From: Flavobacteriaceae bacterium
Lineage (GTDB): Bacteria > Bacteroidota > Bacteroidia > Flavobacteriales > Flavobacteriaceae
Reading direction: 5' to 3'
Assembly: GCA_021647985.1 (NCBI GenBank)
Contig: JAKITQ010000035.1
Location: 1 to 32,661 of the forward strand
Length of the DNA: 32,661 bases
Shown here piece after piece: positions 1-8,006 of this stretch. The notes below the pieces were generated by a model. It worked only from the letters and a program-made list of their open reading frames with translations. It did not search any database and was not told the origin of the DNA. The translations under genes and the position numbers were made by a program. Every line of letters begins with the position of its first letter. Positions within the stretch are counted from its first letter, which is position 1.

Positions 1-161
1 TTCAAACAGCCAATGTAGTTGAGTCTTTAAAATATGCTACAGATATATTGGAAAAGCATCAATTAATTATGGTTTTAGAGCCATTAAATTTTTATAACCA
101 CCCAGGTCTTTTTTTAACTAAAAGTGCTAAGTACATGACAAAAATTGGTTTAATTTCATAA
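1..161 (+). pseudogene. Truncated copy of the TIM-barrel isomerase gene at 2949-3878
   Basis: Bases 1-127 are identical to 3433-3559, inside the intact TIM-barrel gene downstream. They read in the same frame (codons for about residues 163-203). After base 127 the similarity stops and the frame runs through KYMTKIGLIS to a TAA at 159-161. The window begins inside this copy, so its 5' part lies outside. It is either a 3'-truncated paralogue of about 214 residues or a shorter fragment. It lacks the last third of the barrel, including the final Asp/His and Glu metal-ligand strands, so it is probably not functional. Confidence 0.85.
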
Positions 162-228
162 ATCTTTGGTTTACAGAGTTCAACAAGCAGTTAGCAATAT
201 AGTCTAGTCCATTTTTAAATTATAGATT

Positions 229-390
229 AAGACCGTTGCAAAACTGTTTTTTTACTTATTTAAGGTCATTTTTTGCCCAACTTCTTCGTTGTCCTAAAAA
301 ATAACTTACTCATTACCAAAAGGTAACTCAAAAATTATTTTTTACTCTAGCCTCAAATTTGAACAAAATATAACCTTTTGCAACGGTCTT
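229..390. mobile_element. MITE-like palindromic element, 162 bp, with 15-bp TIRs and a 5-bp TSD
   Basis: The ends are perfect inverted repeats: aagaccgttgcaaaa at 229-243 and its reverse complement at 376-390. Both flanks carry the 5-bp direct repeat AGATT (224-228 and 391-395), as expected for a transposase-generated target duplication. The interior holds an imperfect inverted repeat centred on ttaccaaaaggtaa (313-326) with A/T-tract arms. No coding frame fits, so the element would be non-autonomous and moved in trans. It lies directly against the GNAT remnant at 391-531. The transposase family cannot be told from the ends alone. Confidence 0.8.
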
Positions 391-531
391 AGATTTTGCT
401 TTTCTTCCGTGTTTTTTGATTTTTATAAAAGTACCGGAGCCAAGGTTTTTGATACATGGCGAGTGGCACAAATGGATGAAGAAGGATTGGTAAACTTTAT
501 AAAAATAAAGGGTCAGTTAAAAAATAATTAA
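391..531 (+). pseudogene. C-terminal remnant of a GNAT acetyltransferase
   Basis: One frame is open from 391 to a TAA at 529-531. It contains FDFYKSTGAKVFDTWRVAQM, which resembles the end of GNAT N-acetyltransferases (the FYKSxGA helix followed by a final strand with W-x-V). There is no start codon and no acetyl-CoA-binding motif, and the sequence begins abruptly at the right edge of the MITE-like element. I infer that the 5' part was deleted or separated by insertion. Bases 162-228, left of the element, show no recognisable GNAT coding sequence, so the insertion was not a simple clean interruption. Confidence 0.5.
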
Positions 532-546
532 TGTAATTTACCGCCA

Positions 547-1515
547 ATGAATATAATCACTAAAATTTGTATAATAATTCAAATAATATTTGTTTTTTCC
601 CCAATAGAAATAAGTGCTCAAAAGTTTGAAGATTATCAACAAAAAGTAGCGGGAGAGAAATTTAATTTTGAGTTGGTTGCTATTACAGGTGGTAATTTTA
701 TGATGGGCAATGTAGAAGCCATAAAAAGTTCTGATGAAAAGCCACTACACAATGTTGAGGTTGATGATTTTTGGATGGGGAAATACGAAATCTCATGGAC
801 CCAGTTTGATGCTTTTGTTTATGCTCAAAATACGGCAGAAGCATTTATACCTGAATCAGAACTTCATAAATTAGGAATAGATGCCGTTACAGGCGCATCG
901 GTACCCTACGTAGAAATGAGTTTTGGTATGGGAAAAGAAAATTTTCCAGCTGTAAATATGACACAGTATGCTGCTTTGATGTACTGTAAGTGGCTAACGG
1001 CAAAAACAGGAATATTTTATCGTTTGCCAACGGAAGCAGAATGGGAATATGTTTGTAAAAAAGGAAAAACAGATTCAGACAATGCATTGACTCAAGTAGC
1101 TTGGTATGATGGAAACGCAAATAATAAATATCAAAATATTGGATCAAAAAAACCAAATGTCTTAGGTATTTACGACCTGCTAGGCAATGTTTCGGAATGG
1201 GTATTAGACCAATATAGCACTACTTACTATGCAAATTCGCCAAAAAATAACCCGTGGAATATACCAAAGACCTTGTACCCAATTGTGGTAAGAGGGGGTT
1301 CATGGAAAGATACGGCAAATAAGGCTTGTTGCACTGCTAGAGGCGCATCTAAATCGAAGTGGAAACAAAGAGACCCTCAGATACCTAAAAGTAACTGGTG
1401 GTTCACAGACGCATCTTTTGTTGGGTTTAGAATTGTTAGACCAAAAGTACAACCTTCTAAAGATGAAATTAGAAAATACTGGCTAGAACCCATTAATGAT
1501 TTTGGATTAGATTAA
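547..1515 (+). CDS. Secreted FGE/SUMF1-fold protein (formylglycine-generating enzyme-like)
   Basis: This protein of 322 residues starts with a signal peptide of about 25 residues ending ...EISAQ, so it is exported. It has the FGE-sulfatase fold signature. GGNFMMGN is near residue 48, then EKPLHNVEVDDFWMGKYEIS, RLPTEAEWEY near 158, YDLLGNVSEWV near 210, VVRGGSW near 248, and GFRIVRP near the C-terminus. In true formylglycine-generating enzymes two active-site cysteines lie just after the GGS motif. Here that segment reads GGSWKDTANKACC, which does not line up with that spacing, so catalysis on sulfatases is doubtful. In Bacteroidota this fold is also used for non-catalytic surface proteins (GldJ/GldK type). 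The gene heads a same-strand cluster with two Tat-exported sugar-type enzymes (15 nt to the next gene), which suggests a role in the same periplasmic process. Substrate unknown. Confidence 0.85.
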   Translation: MNIITKICIIIQIIFVFSPIEISAQKFEDYQQKVAGEKFNFELVAITGGNFMMGNVEAIKSSDEKPLHNVEVDDFWMGKYEISWTQFDAFVYAQNTAEAFIPESELHKLGIDAVTGASVPYVEMSFGMGKENFPAVNMTQYAALMYCKWLTAKTGIFYRLPTEAEWEYVCKKGKTDSDNALTQVAWYDGNANNKYQNIGSKKPNVLGIYDLLGNVSEWVLDQYSTTYYANSPKNNPWNIPKTLYPIVVRGGSWKDTANKACCTARGASKSKWKQRDPQIPKSNWWFTDASFVGFRIVRPKVQPSKDEIRKYWLEPINDFGLD

Positions 1516-1530
1516 TTAAAATAATATACA

Positions 1531-2844
1531 ATGAAAAATTTAACAAGACGCAAATTTGTAAAAGGATCTACCTTGGCATCGGGAAGTATTTTATTAGCAC
1601 CATCTATTTTAACTTCTGCACCAATATTTAAAAATGATGTAATGTTAAAACTTGCTGTAGTAGGGTGTGGCGGAAGAGGTACAGGTGCAGCAAGTCAGGC
1701 GCTTAAAGCAGATAAAAATGTGAAATTGGTCGCTATGGCCGATGCTTTTGAAGACCAACTTCAAAAATCACATGAAAATTTGTCTTTGATGTTTACTGCA
1801 GATAGAGTGGCGGTTAAAGATGCTAATAAATTTGTGGGATTTGGTTCTTATAAAAAAGCAATTGATGAAGCTGATGTTATAATTTTAGCTACACCACCCG
1901 GATTTAGACCACAGCATTTTGAATATGCTATTGCTCAAGGGAAGCATGTATTTATGGAAAAACCAGTTGCTACAGATGTTGCCGGTATTAAAAAAGTATT
2001 GGCTTCTGCAAAGCTGGCTAAAGAGAATAAATTAAATGTTGTGGTTGGCTTACAAAGACATTATCAAAGAAGCTATTTAGAGGCCTATAAAAGAATTCAG
2101 GAAGGAGCAATAGGAAAAATAGTTTCAGGTCAAGTATACTGGGACGGAGGAGGAGTTTGGGTTAGACCCAGATTGGAAAATATGACAGAAATGGAATATC
2201 AAATGAGAAACTGGTATTATTTTAATTGGCTTTGTGGAGATCATATTTTAGAACAACATGTACATAATATAGATGTAGCAAATTGGTTTATTGGTGAATA
2301 CCCAATTAAAGCGCAAGGAATGGGTGGAAGAGAAGTTAGAAAAGGAAAAGATCATGGTGAGATTTTCGATCATCACTTTGTTGAATTTGAATACCCTGGA
2401 GGAGCTATAATATCTAGTCAATGCCGCCATCAACAGGGTTGTATGAATAGAGTTTCTGAAACTTTTCAAGGAACTTTAGGCAATGTGCATACAAAAGGAG
2501 GTAGTACTTCTATGAATTCATACGCTGGTGATTCAATTTATAAACACCAAGGCGAAAATGATAAAAACCCGTTTCAGGTTGAACATGATGAACTTTTTGC
2601 GGCAATTAGAAACGGAAATTATATTAATAATGCAGAATATGGTGCAAAGAGTACCATGTCTGCAATTATGGGAAGAATGGCGACTTATTCGGGACAACAA
2701 ATAAGTTGGGATGATGCAATGAATTCTAATCATGAAATTGTTCCAAATGAAGATTTGCTTGCCTGGAGTTCTAATCCGCCGGTAATTCCAGATGCGGCAG
2801 GAAATTATCCAATACCAATTCCAGGGGTAACCAAACCCTTTTAA
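1531..2844 (+). CDS. Tat-exported Gfo/Idh/MocA family oxidoreductase
   Basis: The 437-residue protein begins with a twin-arginine signal (LTRRKFVKGS, residues 4-13, then a hydrophobic stretch to about 30). It is therefore folded with its cofactor before export. The Rossmann NAD(P)-binding loop is AVVGCGGRGTG (42-52) and the family motif EKP is at 143-145. A downstream HILEQHVHNIDVANW segment matches the C-terminal substrate domain. Members oxidise or reduce sugars and cyclitols, often at C3. Exported Bacteroidota members are linked to 3-keto-glycoside chemistry or act on inositol-like substrates. The gene follows the FGE-fold gene by 15 nt and precedes a Tat-exported TIM-barrel isomerase. Family assignment is firm; substrate is inferred only as a carbohydrate. 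Confidence 0.93.
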   Translation: MKNLTRRKFVKGSTLASGSILLAPSILTSAPIFKNDVMLKLAVVGCGGRGTGAASQALKADKNVKLVAMADAFEDQLQKSHENLSLMFTADRVAVKDANKFVGFGSYKKAIDEADVIILATPPGFRPQHFEYAIAQGKHVFMEKPVATDVAGIKKVLASAKLAKENKLNVVVGLQRHYQRSYLEAYKRIQEGAIGKIVSGQVYWDGGGVWVRPRLENMTEMEYQMRNWYYFNWLCGDHILEQHVHNIDVANWFIGEYPIKAQGMGGREVRKGKDHGEIFDHHFVEFEYPGGAIISSQCRHQQGCMNRVSETFQGTLGNVHTKGGSTSMNSYAGDSIYKHQGENDKNPFQVEHDELFAAIRNGNYINNAEYGAKSTMSAIMGRMATYSGQQISWDDAMNSNHEIVPNEDLLAWSSNPPVIPDAAGNYPIPIPGVTKPF

Positions 2845-2893
2845 TTGTGAAAAGAGCATCCCAAATTTTGACACAAAAGGGGATGACTAACCC

Positions 2894-2912
2894 GCCTGCC
2901 GGTGTGGCAGGC
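2894..2912. repeat. Short palindromic repeat (CCTGCC family)
   Basis: gcctgcc at 2894-2900 and ggcaggc at 2906-2912 form a perfect 7-bp stem with a 5-nt loop. It sits in the 104-bp gap between the Gfo/Idh gene and the TIM-barrel gene. It is much more GC-rich than its surroundings and shares the CCTGCC/GGCGGG core with copies near 12618, 12694 and 32521. No T-tract follows, so it is not a classical terminator. It could still affect mRNA stability within the operon. Confidence 0.6.
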
Positions 2913-2948
2913 AGCATGTGTCACCAATAAAAATTAAAATTTAGACAT

Positions 2949-3878
2949 ATGAAAAGAAGATCATTTCTTAAAAAAAGTGCAGCTACAGCTTCGGTTTTAG
3001 GTTTGAGTATTTCTGGAGTAAACGCAATGCATACTTTAGATGGTTCAGCACAAGCAAAAACAAATAATTTTAAATTAAAATACGCTCCACATATAGGAAT
3101 GTTTAAGAATCATGCAGGTAAAGACCCTATTGATCAATTGAACTTTATGGCCGACCAAGGCTTTACCGCCTTTGAAGACAACGGTATGAAGGGTAGATCA
3201 GTAGCATTACAGGAAAAAATGGCACAAACCATGAGCAAAAGAAATATGGAAATGGGTGTTTTTGTGGCACATAAAATTTACTGGAAAGAGCCGAGTTTAA
3301 CAACGGGTAAGGAAGATAGTAGAAAAGAATTTTTACAACAAATTGAAGAATCTGTTGAAGTGGCAAAAAGAGTAAATGCCAAATGGATGACCGTAGTACC
3401 GGGCCATTTAGATTTAAGAAAAGATATAGGTTTTCAAACAGCCAATGTAGTTGAGTCTTTAAAATATGCTACAGATATATTGGAAAAGCATCAATTAATT
3501 ATGGTTTTAGAGCCATTAAATTTTTATAACCACCCAGGTCTTTTTTTAACTAAAAGTGCCCAAGCTTATGAGGTGTGCAAAGCTGTAGATAGCCCATTCT
3601 GTAAAATACTTTTCGATATTTATCACCAACAAATTGAGGAGGGAAATTTAATACCAAATATTACTTCTGCTTGGGAAGAAATTGCATATTTTCAAATTGG
3701 GGATAACCCTGGAAGAAAGGAACCAACCACAGGAGAAATCAATTATAGAAATATCTTCAAATTTATTCATTCTAAGGGATACAAAGGTATTTTGGGTATG
3801 GAACATGGAAATTCTAACAAAGGAAATGAAGGAGAAATAGCAGTTATTGAAGCATATAAAAATTCGGACAATTTTTAA
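2949..3878 (+). CDS. Tat-exported TIM-barrel sugar isomerase/epimerase (hydroxypyruvate isomerase-like)
   Basis: The 309-residue protein starts MKRRSFLKKS, a twin-arginine signal, with a hydrophobic segment to about residue 26. The rest is an AP-endonuclease-2-type TIM barrel. Likely metal ligands are E188 (VLEPLN), D223 and H226 (FDIYHQQ), and E285 (GMEHGNS). The last strand is typical of hydroxypyruvate isomerase-like proteins. Barrels of this family interconvert keto- and aldo-sugars, and recently characterised relatives act on 3-keto-glycosides. With the exported Gfo/Idh oxidoreductase upstream, a two-step periplasmic oxidation then isomerisation or cleavage of a sugar is plausible but inferred. 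Bases 3433-3559 are repeated exactly at window position 1. Confidence 0.88.
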   Translation: MKRRSFLKKSAATASVLGLSISGVNAMHTLDGSAQAKTNNFKLKYAPHIGMFKNHAGKDPIDQLNFMADQGFTAFEDNGMKGRSVALQEKMAQTMSKRNMEMGVFVAHKIYWKEPSLTTGKEDSRKEFLQQIEESVEVAKRVNAKWMTVVPGHLDLRKDIGFQTANVVESLKYATDILEKHQLIMVLEPLNFYNHPGLFLTKSAQAYEVCKAVDSPFCKILFDIYHQQIEEGNLIPNITSAWEEIAYFQIGDNPGRKEPTTGEINYRNIFKFIHSKGYKGILGMEHGNSNKGNEGEIAVIEAYKNSDNF

Positions 3879-3901
3879 TTGTCAATGATTAATTCTTTTA
3901 G

Positions 3902-5155
3902 ATGAAAATTGTAAAGTTTGGTGGAGCATCTGTTAAAGATGCTGAAGGAGTTAAAAACCTTACAAAAGTTTTAGAAACTATTGGTTATCAAAATACAGTT
4001 TTGGTCATTTCTGCAATGGGTAAAATGACCAATGCTTTTGAAAAAATAGTGAATGCTTATTATAATAAAAATGATGAATTTCAAAAACACATTGCAATCG
4101 CAAAAGAGTTTCATGATAATATTATAAATGAATTGTTTGTTCAAAATAAAGAGAAGGTATTAGCATCAATACAATTTTATTTTGATGAAATTCATGATTT
4201 TGTTGAGAATAATAAAATAACAGATTACGACTTTATTTACGATCAGATAGTGAGTAATGCTGAAATGATATCTTCTAAAATATGCAGTGCTTTTTTAAAT
4301 GAAAATAACATAATCCATCATTGGGTTGATGTAAGAGAATGTATAAAAACGGATAAGGTTTATAGGAGGGCAAGAGTAGATTGGCAAGAAACAGAAAAGC
4401 AAATTAAGAGGCAAATCAACAAATCTAAATTAAGTATAACGCAAGGGTTTATAGCGAGTGAAAAAGATGGTAAAACAACGACCCTGGGTAGAGAAGGGTC
4501 GGATTATACTGCTGCTATTTTTGCCTATTGTCTTGAAGCAAAGGAAGTATCCATTTTTAAGGATGTTCAAGGTGTTTTAAATGCAGATCCAAGAGAGTTT
4601 GACAAAACGGTTTTGTTAAATCAAATATCTTATAAAGAAGCTATTGAAATGGCTTTTTTTGGAGCTACAGTAATTCATCCAAAAACTTTACAACCCTTAC
4701 AAAGAAAAGGAATTCCATTATATGTAAAGTCATTTAAAGATCCCTTAAAAAAAGGGACTTCAATTAGTAAAGGATTGGATATTGAACCAAAAACACCTTG
4801 TTTTATTGTAAAGAAAAACCAAATATTGATTTCTATTTCCGATAAGGAATTTAATTTTGTTATGGAAGATGATATTAGCGAAATATTTGATTATTTACAT
4901 CAGTTCAAATTGAAAGTGAATTTAATTCAGAATTCTGCTATTAGTTTTTCGGTTTGTATTGAAGATAATTTTAATAATTTTGACAAATTTTTTCAGGCAC
5001 TCTGTAAAAAATATAAAGTTATGTATAACAATAATTTAACACTGTATACGATTAGGCATTTTGCCGATATTGATTTGTCTGAAATAGAGAAGAACAAAGA
5101 AGTTTTAATCAAACAATTAAGTCGAGAAACAGCGCAGATTGTAATTAAAAGCTAA
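3902..5155 (+). CDS. Aspartate kinase
   Basis: This cytosolic enzyme of 417 residues phosphorylates aspartate, the first step toward lysine, threonine and methionine. The N-terminus KFGGASVKDAEGV is the amino-acid-kinase nucleotide loop. GRGGSDYTA of the family appears here as GREGSDYTAA. FKDVQGVLNADPRE and ATVIHPKTLQPL are the other diagnostic segments. The region after about residue 300 is weaker and fits the paired regulatory ACT domains, so feedback control is likely but the effector is unknown. There is no homoserine dehydrogenase fusion. Only two bases separate its stop from the start of the acyltransferase gene downstream, so the two are co-transcribed. Confidence 0.92.
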   Translation: MKIVKFGGASVKDAEGVKNLTKVLETIGYQNTVLVISAMGKMTNAFEKIVNAYYNKNDEFQKHIAIAKEFHDNIINELFVQNKEKVLASIQFYFDEIHDFVENNKITDYDFIYDQIVSNAEMISSKICSAFLNENNIIHHWVDVRECIKTDKVYRRARVDWQETEKQIKRQINKSKLSITQGFIASEKDGKTTTLGREGSDYTAAIFAYCLEAKEVSIFKDVQGVLNADPREFDKTVLLNQISYKEAIEMAFFGATVIHPKTLQPLQRKGIPLYVKSFKDPLKKGTSISKGLDIEPKTPCFIVKKNQILISISDKEFNFVMEDDISEIFDYLHQFKLKVNLIQNSAISFSVCIEDNFNNFDKFFQALCKKYKVMYNNNLTLYTIRHFADIDLSEIEKNKEVLIKQLSRETAQIVIKS

Positions 5156-5157
5156 GC

Positions 5158-6957
5158 ATGAGTTTAGTAACAGCAAAAGAAATATCAAAAGTTATCCAGC
5201 TCGAAAAGTATGGCATTTTCGGAACTTTTTTAGGTTGGGTGCTGTTAAAAACATTACGCATTTCAAAATTGAATAGAATTTATGAAAAGCACAAAGGCAA
5301 AAATGATATTGCGTTTTTAAATGCTATTTTGAATGAAATTCAAATTGAGTTTGAAATACCAAAAGAGGATTTAGAAAGAATTCCAGAAAAAGGTCCGTTT
5401 ATAACAGTTTCTAATCACCCTCTGGGAGGAATTGATGGTATTTTACTGTTAAAATTATTGGTTGAAAAAAGACCTGATTTTAAAATAATAGCAAATTTTT
5501 TATTGCATCGCATTGATCCTTTAAAGAAATATGTTATGCCGGTTAATCCTTTTGAAGATAAAAAGGAATTGAAATCAAGTTTGACTGGTATTAAAAATGC
5601 ATTGTTGCATTTAAAGGATGGAAACGCTTTGGGTATTTTCCCCGCGGGAGAAGTTTCTACTTATAAAGATGGTGAATTGGTAATTGATAAACCATGGGAG
5701 GAAGGTGCTATTAAAATAATTAAAAAGGCTAACGTACCGGTTATTCCAATATATTTTCACGCAAAAAACAGTAAACTCTTTTATTTACTTTCAAAAATAA
5801 GTGACACCTTAAGAACGGCTAAGTTACCTTCAGAATTATTGTCTCAGAAAAGACGGGTTATCAAGGTTAGGATTGGAAAACCTATAACGGTTAAAGAGCA
5901 AACGGCCTTTGATGGTTTGGATGAATTTCATGAATATTTAAGAAAAAAGACCTACATACTGGCTAACTCTTTTGAAAAGGAAGGGACTTATTTAAAAGCT
6001 TCAAATTTTAAAATAAATAAATCTCCTCAAAAAATTGCAACGGCAATTGCTAACGATGTAATTGAAAAAGAAATTGATTTTTTAAATAAAAACAATGCAA
6101 CCTTATTTAGTAGTAAAAATTATAAAATCTATTTTACAGATAGTAAGCCTATAAAAAACATTTTATTGGAAATTGGCCGATTAAGAGAAATAACTTTTCG
6201 TGAGGTTGGAGAAGGCACCAATAAACCTACGGATCTTGATAAATATGACTATTTTTTTAAACACTTATTTTTATGGGATGTTATCAATAAAAAATTGGTA
6301 GGAGCCTATAGAATGGGCTTGGGTAAAGATATTTATAAAAAACACGGTATTAGCGGGTTCTATATCAATGAACTTTTTCAATTTGAACCAGAGCTATTTG
6401 ATATGATGGAAAAAACCATCGAATTGGGAAGGGCATTTATAATAAAGGAATACCAGCAAAAGCCCATGCCTTTATTTTTACTTTGGAAAGGAGTTATTCA
6501 TGTTACTTTACGTTATCCAGAATACAAATACTTAATGGGCGGTGTAAGTATAAGTAATAAGTTTTCAAATTTTTCAAAATCTTTGATGATCGAGTTTATG
6601 AAATCTCATTATTACGATCCTTTTATTGCTCAATATGTACATCCGAAAAAAGAATATAAGGTAGTTTTAAAAGATGCAGATAAAGATTTTGTATTTGATA
6701 ATGCCAAGGCAGATATGAACAAATTTGATAAAATAATTGATGAAATTGAACCAGGTAACTTAAGGTTACCGGTATTGCTTAAAAAATATGTAAAACAAAA
6801 TGCAAAATTGGTAGCATTTAATGTAGACCCAAAATTTAACAATGCTGTTGATGGTTTGATGTATTTGCGAATTTCTGATTTACCTGAAAGTACTGTTAAA
6901 CCAGTTATGGAAGAGTTTCAAACAGCGTTAGAAAATAGACATAACAGTGAAAAATAA
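5158..6957 (+). CDS. olsF: Bifunctional aminolipid acyltransferase, OlsF-like (PlsC-type + GNAT-type domains)
   Basis: The 599-residue protein has two halves. The N-terminal half is a PlsC-like O-acyltransferase: SNHPLGGIDG (H87, D93) is block I and GIFPAGEVS near 163 is block III. The C-terminal half, from about residue 325, is the GNAT-like N-acyltransferase found in OlsB/hemolysin-type proteins, with LREITFREVGEG, GAYRMGLG, NELFQF and ELGRAFI. This order matches OlsF, which makes ornithine lipid in Serratia and Flavobacterium by N- then O-acylation. Related enzymes make glycine lipids in Bacteroidota, so the head group could be another amino acid. The motif spacing is HX5D rather than the common HX4D. 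It probably acts at the inner membrane with acyl-ACP donors. Confidence 0.8.
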   Translation: MSLVTAKEISKVIQLEKYGIFGTFLGWVLLKTLRISKLNRIYEKHKGKNDIAFLNAILNEIQIEFEIPKEDLERIPEKGPFITVSNHPLGGIDGILLLKLLVEKRPDFKIIANFLLHRIDPLKKYVMPVNPFEDKKELKSSLTGIKNALLHLKDGNALGIFPAGEVSTYKDGELVIDKPWEEGAIKIIKKANVPVIPIYFHAKNSKLFYLLSKISDTLRTAKLPSELLSQKRRVIKVRIGKPITVKEQTAFDGLDEFHEYLRKKTYILANSFEKEGTYLKASNFKINKSPQKIATAIANDVIEKEIDFLNKNNATLFSSKNYKIYFTDSKPIKNILLEIGRLREITFREVGEGTNKPTDLDKYDYFFKHLFLWDVINKKLVGAYRMGLGKDIYKKHGISGFYINELFQFEPELFDMMEKTIELGRAFIIKEYQQKPMPLFLLWKGVIHVTLRYPEYKYLMGGVSISNKFSNFSKSLMIEFMKSHYYDPFIAQYVHPKKEYKVVLKDADKDFVFDNAKADMNKFDKIIDEIEPGNLRLPVLLKKYVKQNAKLVAFNVDPKFNNAVDGLMYLRISDLPESTVKPVMEEFQTALENRHNSEK

Positions 6958-6962
6958 CTAAA

Positions 6963-7247
6963 TTAAAACCAAGTTTTCTGATTTACTTGGTAGGTTTGAA
7001 AAAATTCATCATCTGATTTTGTAAGATAAATTATTCCTTCAATAATACCTATTATATACATGATAGCAGCACCAATTCCACAAGTTAATAGTGATGATAA
7101 TAACATGATAATTCCTTCTTTTTGATAACCTAATATAAATTTATGAATACCCAAACTACCAATAACTATGGCAAGGATCCCTGCTAGTATTTTTTTATTT
7201 TCTTGTTGTTGTGGTAATGTTTTACCATTTTCATCTACAATATCCAT
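6963..7247 (-). CDS. TM2 domain-containing membrane protein (short paralogue)
   Basis: The 94-residue protein is mostly a TM2 domain. KILAGILAIVIGSLGIHKFILGY forms the first helix with the conserved G-x-H-K-F-x-L-G-Y, then a second hydrophobic helix and the IEGIIYLTKSDDEFFQTY tail. The N-terminus (about 18 residues) is polar. It lies 27 bp downstream of, and is closely similar to, the 146-residue TM2 gene, so the pair arose by tandem duplication. It converges with the acyltransferase gene with only 5 bp between stops. TM2 proteins are widespread in bacteria and no specific function is established for this type. Confidence 0.88.
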   Translation of the reverse strand: MDIVDENGKTLPQQQENKKILAGILAIVIGSLGIHKFILGYQKEGIIMLLSSLLTCGIGAAIMYIIGIIEGIIYLTKSDDEFFQTYQVNQKTWF

Positions 7248-7274
7248 ATAATAATTTTTTGTAAATATTAAAAT

Positions 7275-7715
7275 TTAAAACCAAGGTTTTTTATTTTCTT
7301 GATAGGTTTGGTAAAAATCTTTATCGGATTTTGTTAAATAGATGATTCCTTCTATAAACCCTATCAAACCAACTACCCAAACCAATAAACCGAAACTTAA
7401 AATACCTAAAACAAAAGTTGCAACAAGCATGATTAAACCTTCTTTGGTGTACCCTAAAATAAATTTATGAACACCAAATGAGCCAAAAAGAATAGCTAAT
7501 ATACCAGCAAGAATTTTTTTATTCTCTTTGCTTGAAGTTAAATTTTCATAGGCTTCTTTAGCTCCTGCTGTAAACTCATCGGCTGTTGATTTCGCTTCTT
7601 TCTGAAAATCTTGGGTACTATCATCTACATTTTTTGCTATTTCTTTGGCTTTCTCTTTAATTTTTTCAGCTGTTTTCTTTAAGTCTTTTTCTGAATTGTT
7701 GTCGGTAGTTGCCAT
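7275..7715 (-). CDS. TM2 domain-containing membrane protein with charged helical N-terminus
   Basis: The 146-residue protein has the TM2 domain in its C-terminal 80 residues (NKKILAGILAILFGSFGVHKFILGY, then a second helix and IEGIIYLTKSDKDFYQTY). Before it are about 60 residues rich in Lys, Glu and Ala (KKTAEKIKEKAKEIAKNV...). They look like an amphipathic or LEA/YtxH-like helix that could lie on a membrane or bind a partner. It is the first gene of a two-gene unit with the shorter paralogue. A -7-like TAGCTTTG (minus strand, 7749-7756) lies 34 nt upstream. Function unknown. Confidence 0.88.
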   Translation of the reverse strand: MATTDNNSEKDLKKTAEKIKEKAKEIAKNVDDSTQDFQKEAKSTADEFTAGAKEAYENLTSSKENKKILAGILAILFGSFGVHKFILGYTKEGLIMLVATFVLGILSFGLLVWVVGLIGFIEGIIYLTKSDKDFYQTYQENKKPWF

Positions 7716-7748
7716 ATTAATAGGTTTGTTTTAAGGGGATTATACTTA

Positions 7749-7756
7749 CAAAGCTA
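7749..7756 (-). promoter_or_regulatory. Candidate -7 element for the TM2 gene pair
   Basis: The minus strand reads TAGCTTTG, an exact match to the Bacteroidota TAnnTTTG motif, about 34 nt before the ATG. I see no clear -33 TTG at standard spacing, so this is a moderate call. Confidence 0.45.
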
Positions 7757-7976
7757 ATTAAAAAAAATAATGAATAAAAATCTAAACGAATAAATACAAA
7801 TAAAAACACTTAATATTAATTTGTGACCTATTGTTATAGCTTTAACTTCACCAAACCTTAGTGGAAATAGTACTATAATACTAAGCTAATTATAAAAGTT
7901 CGATATAATCAAAACAAAAATATAAACTTACACCAGTCTAAAAGTGAATTAGGAATTAATATTCTTAAAATTTTAG

Positions 7977-7984
7977 TAATTTTG
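7977..7984 (+). promoter_or_regulatory. Candidate -7 element for gpsA
   Basis: TAATTTTG matches the Bacteroidota TAnnTTTG motif and lies 22 nt before the gpsA ATG, giving a short leader. The -33 box is not obvious. The rest of the 7757-8006 gap is AT-rich with no coding signal I can see. Confidence 0.5.
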
Positions 7985-8006
7985 CAATAGTTATCAATCC
8001 AAGTAT

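Noticed and set aside
2533-2874. 113-aa minus-strand open frame opposite the Gfo/Idh gene
   Set aside because: It is antisense to conserved sequence, is Ile/Arg/Trp-rich and has no motif.
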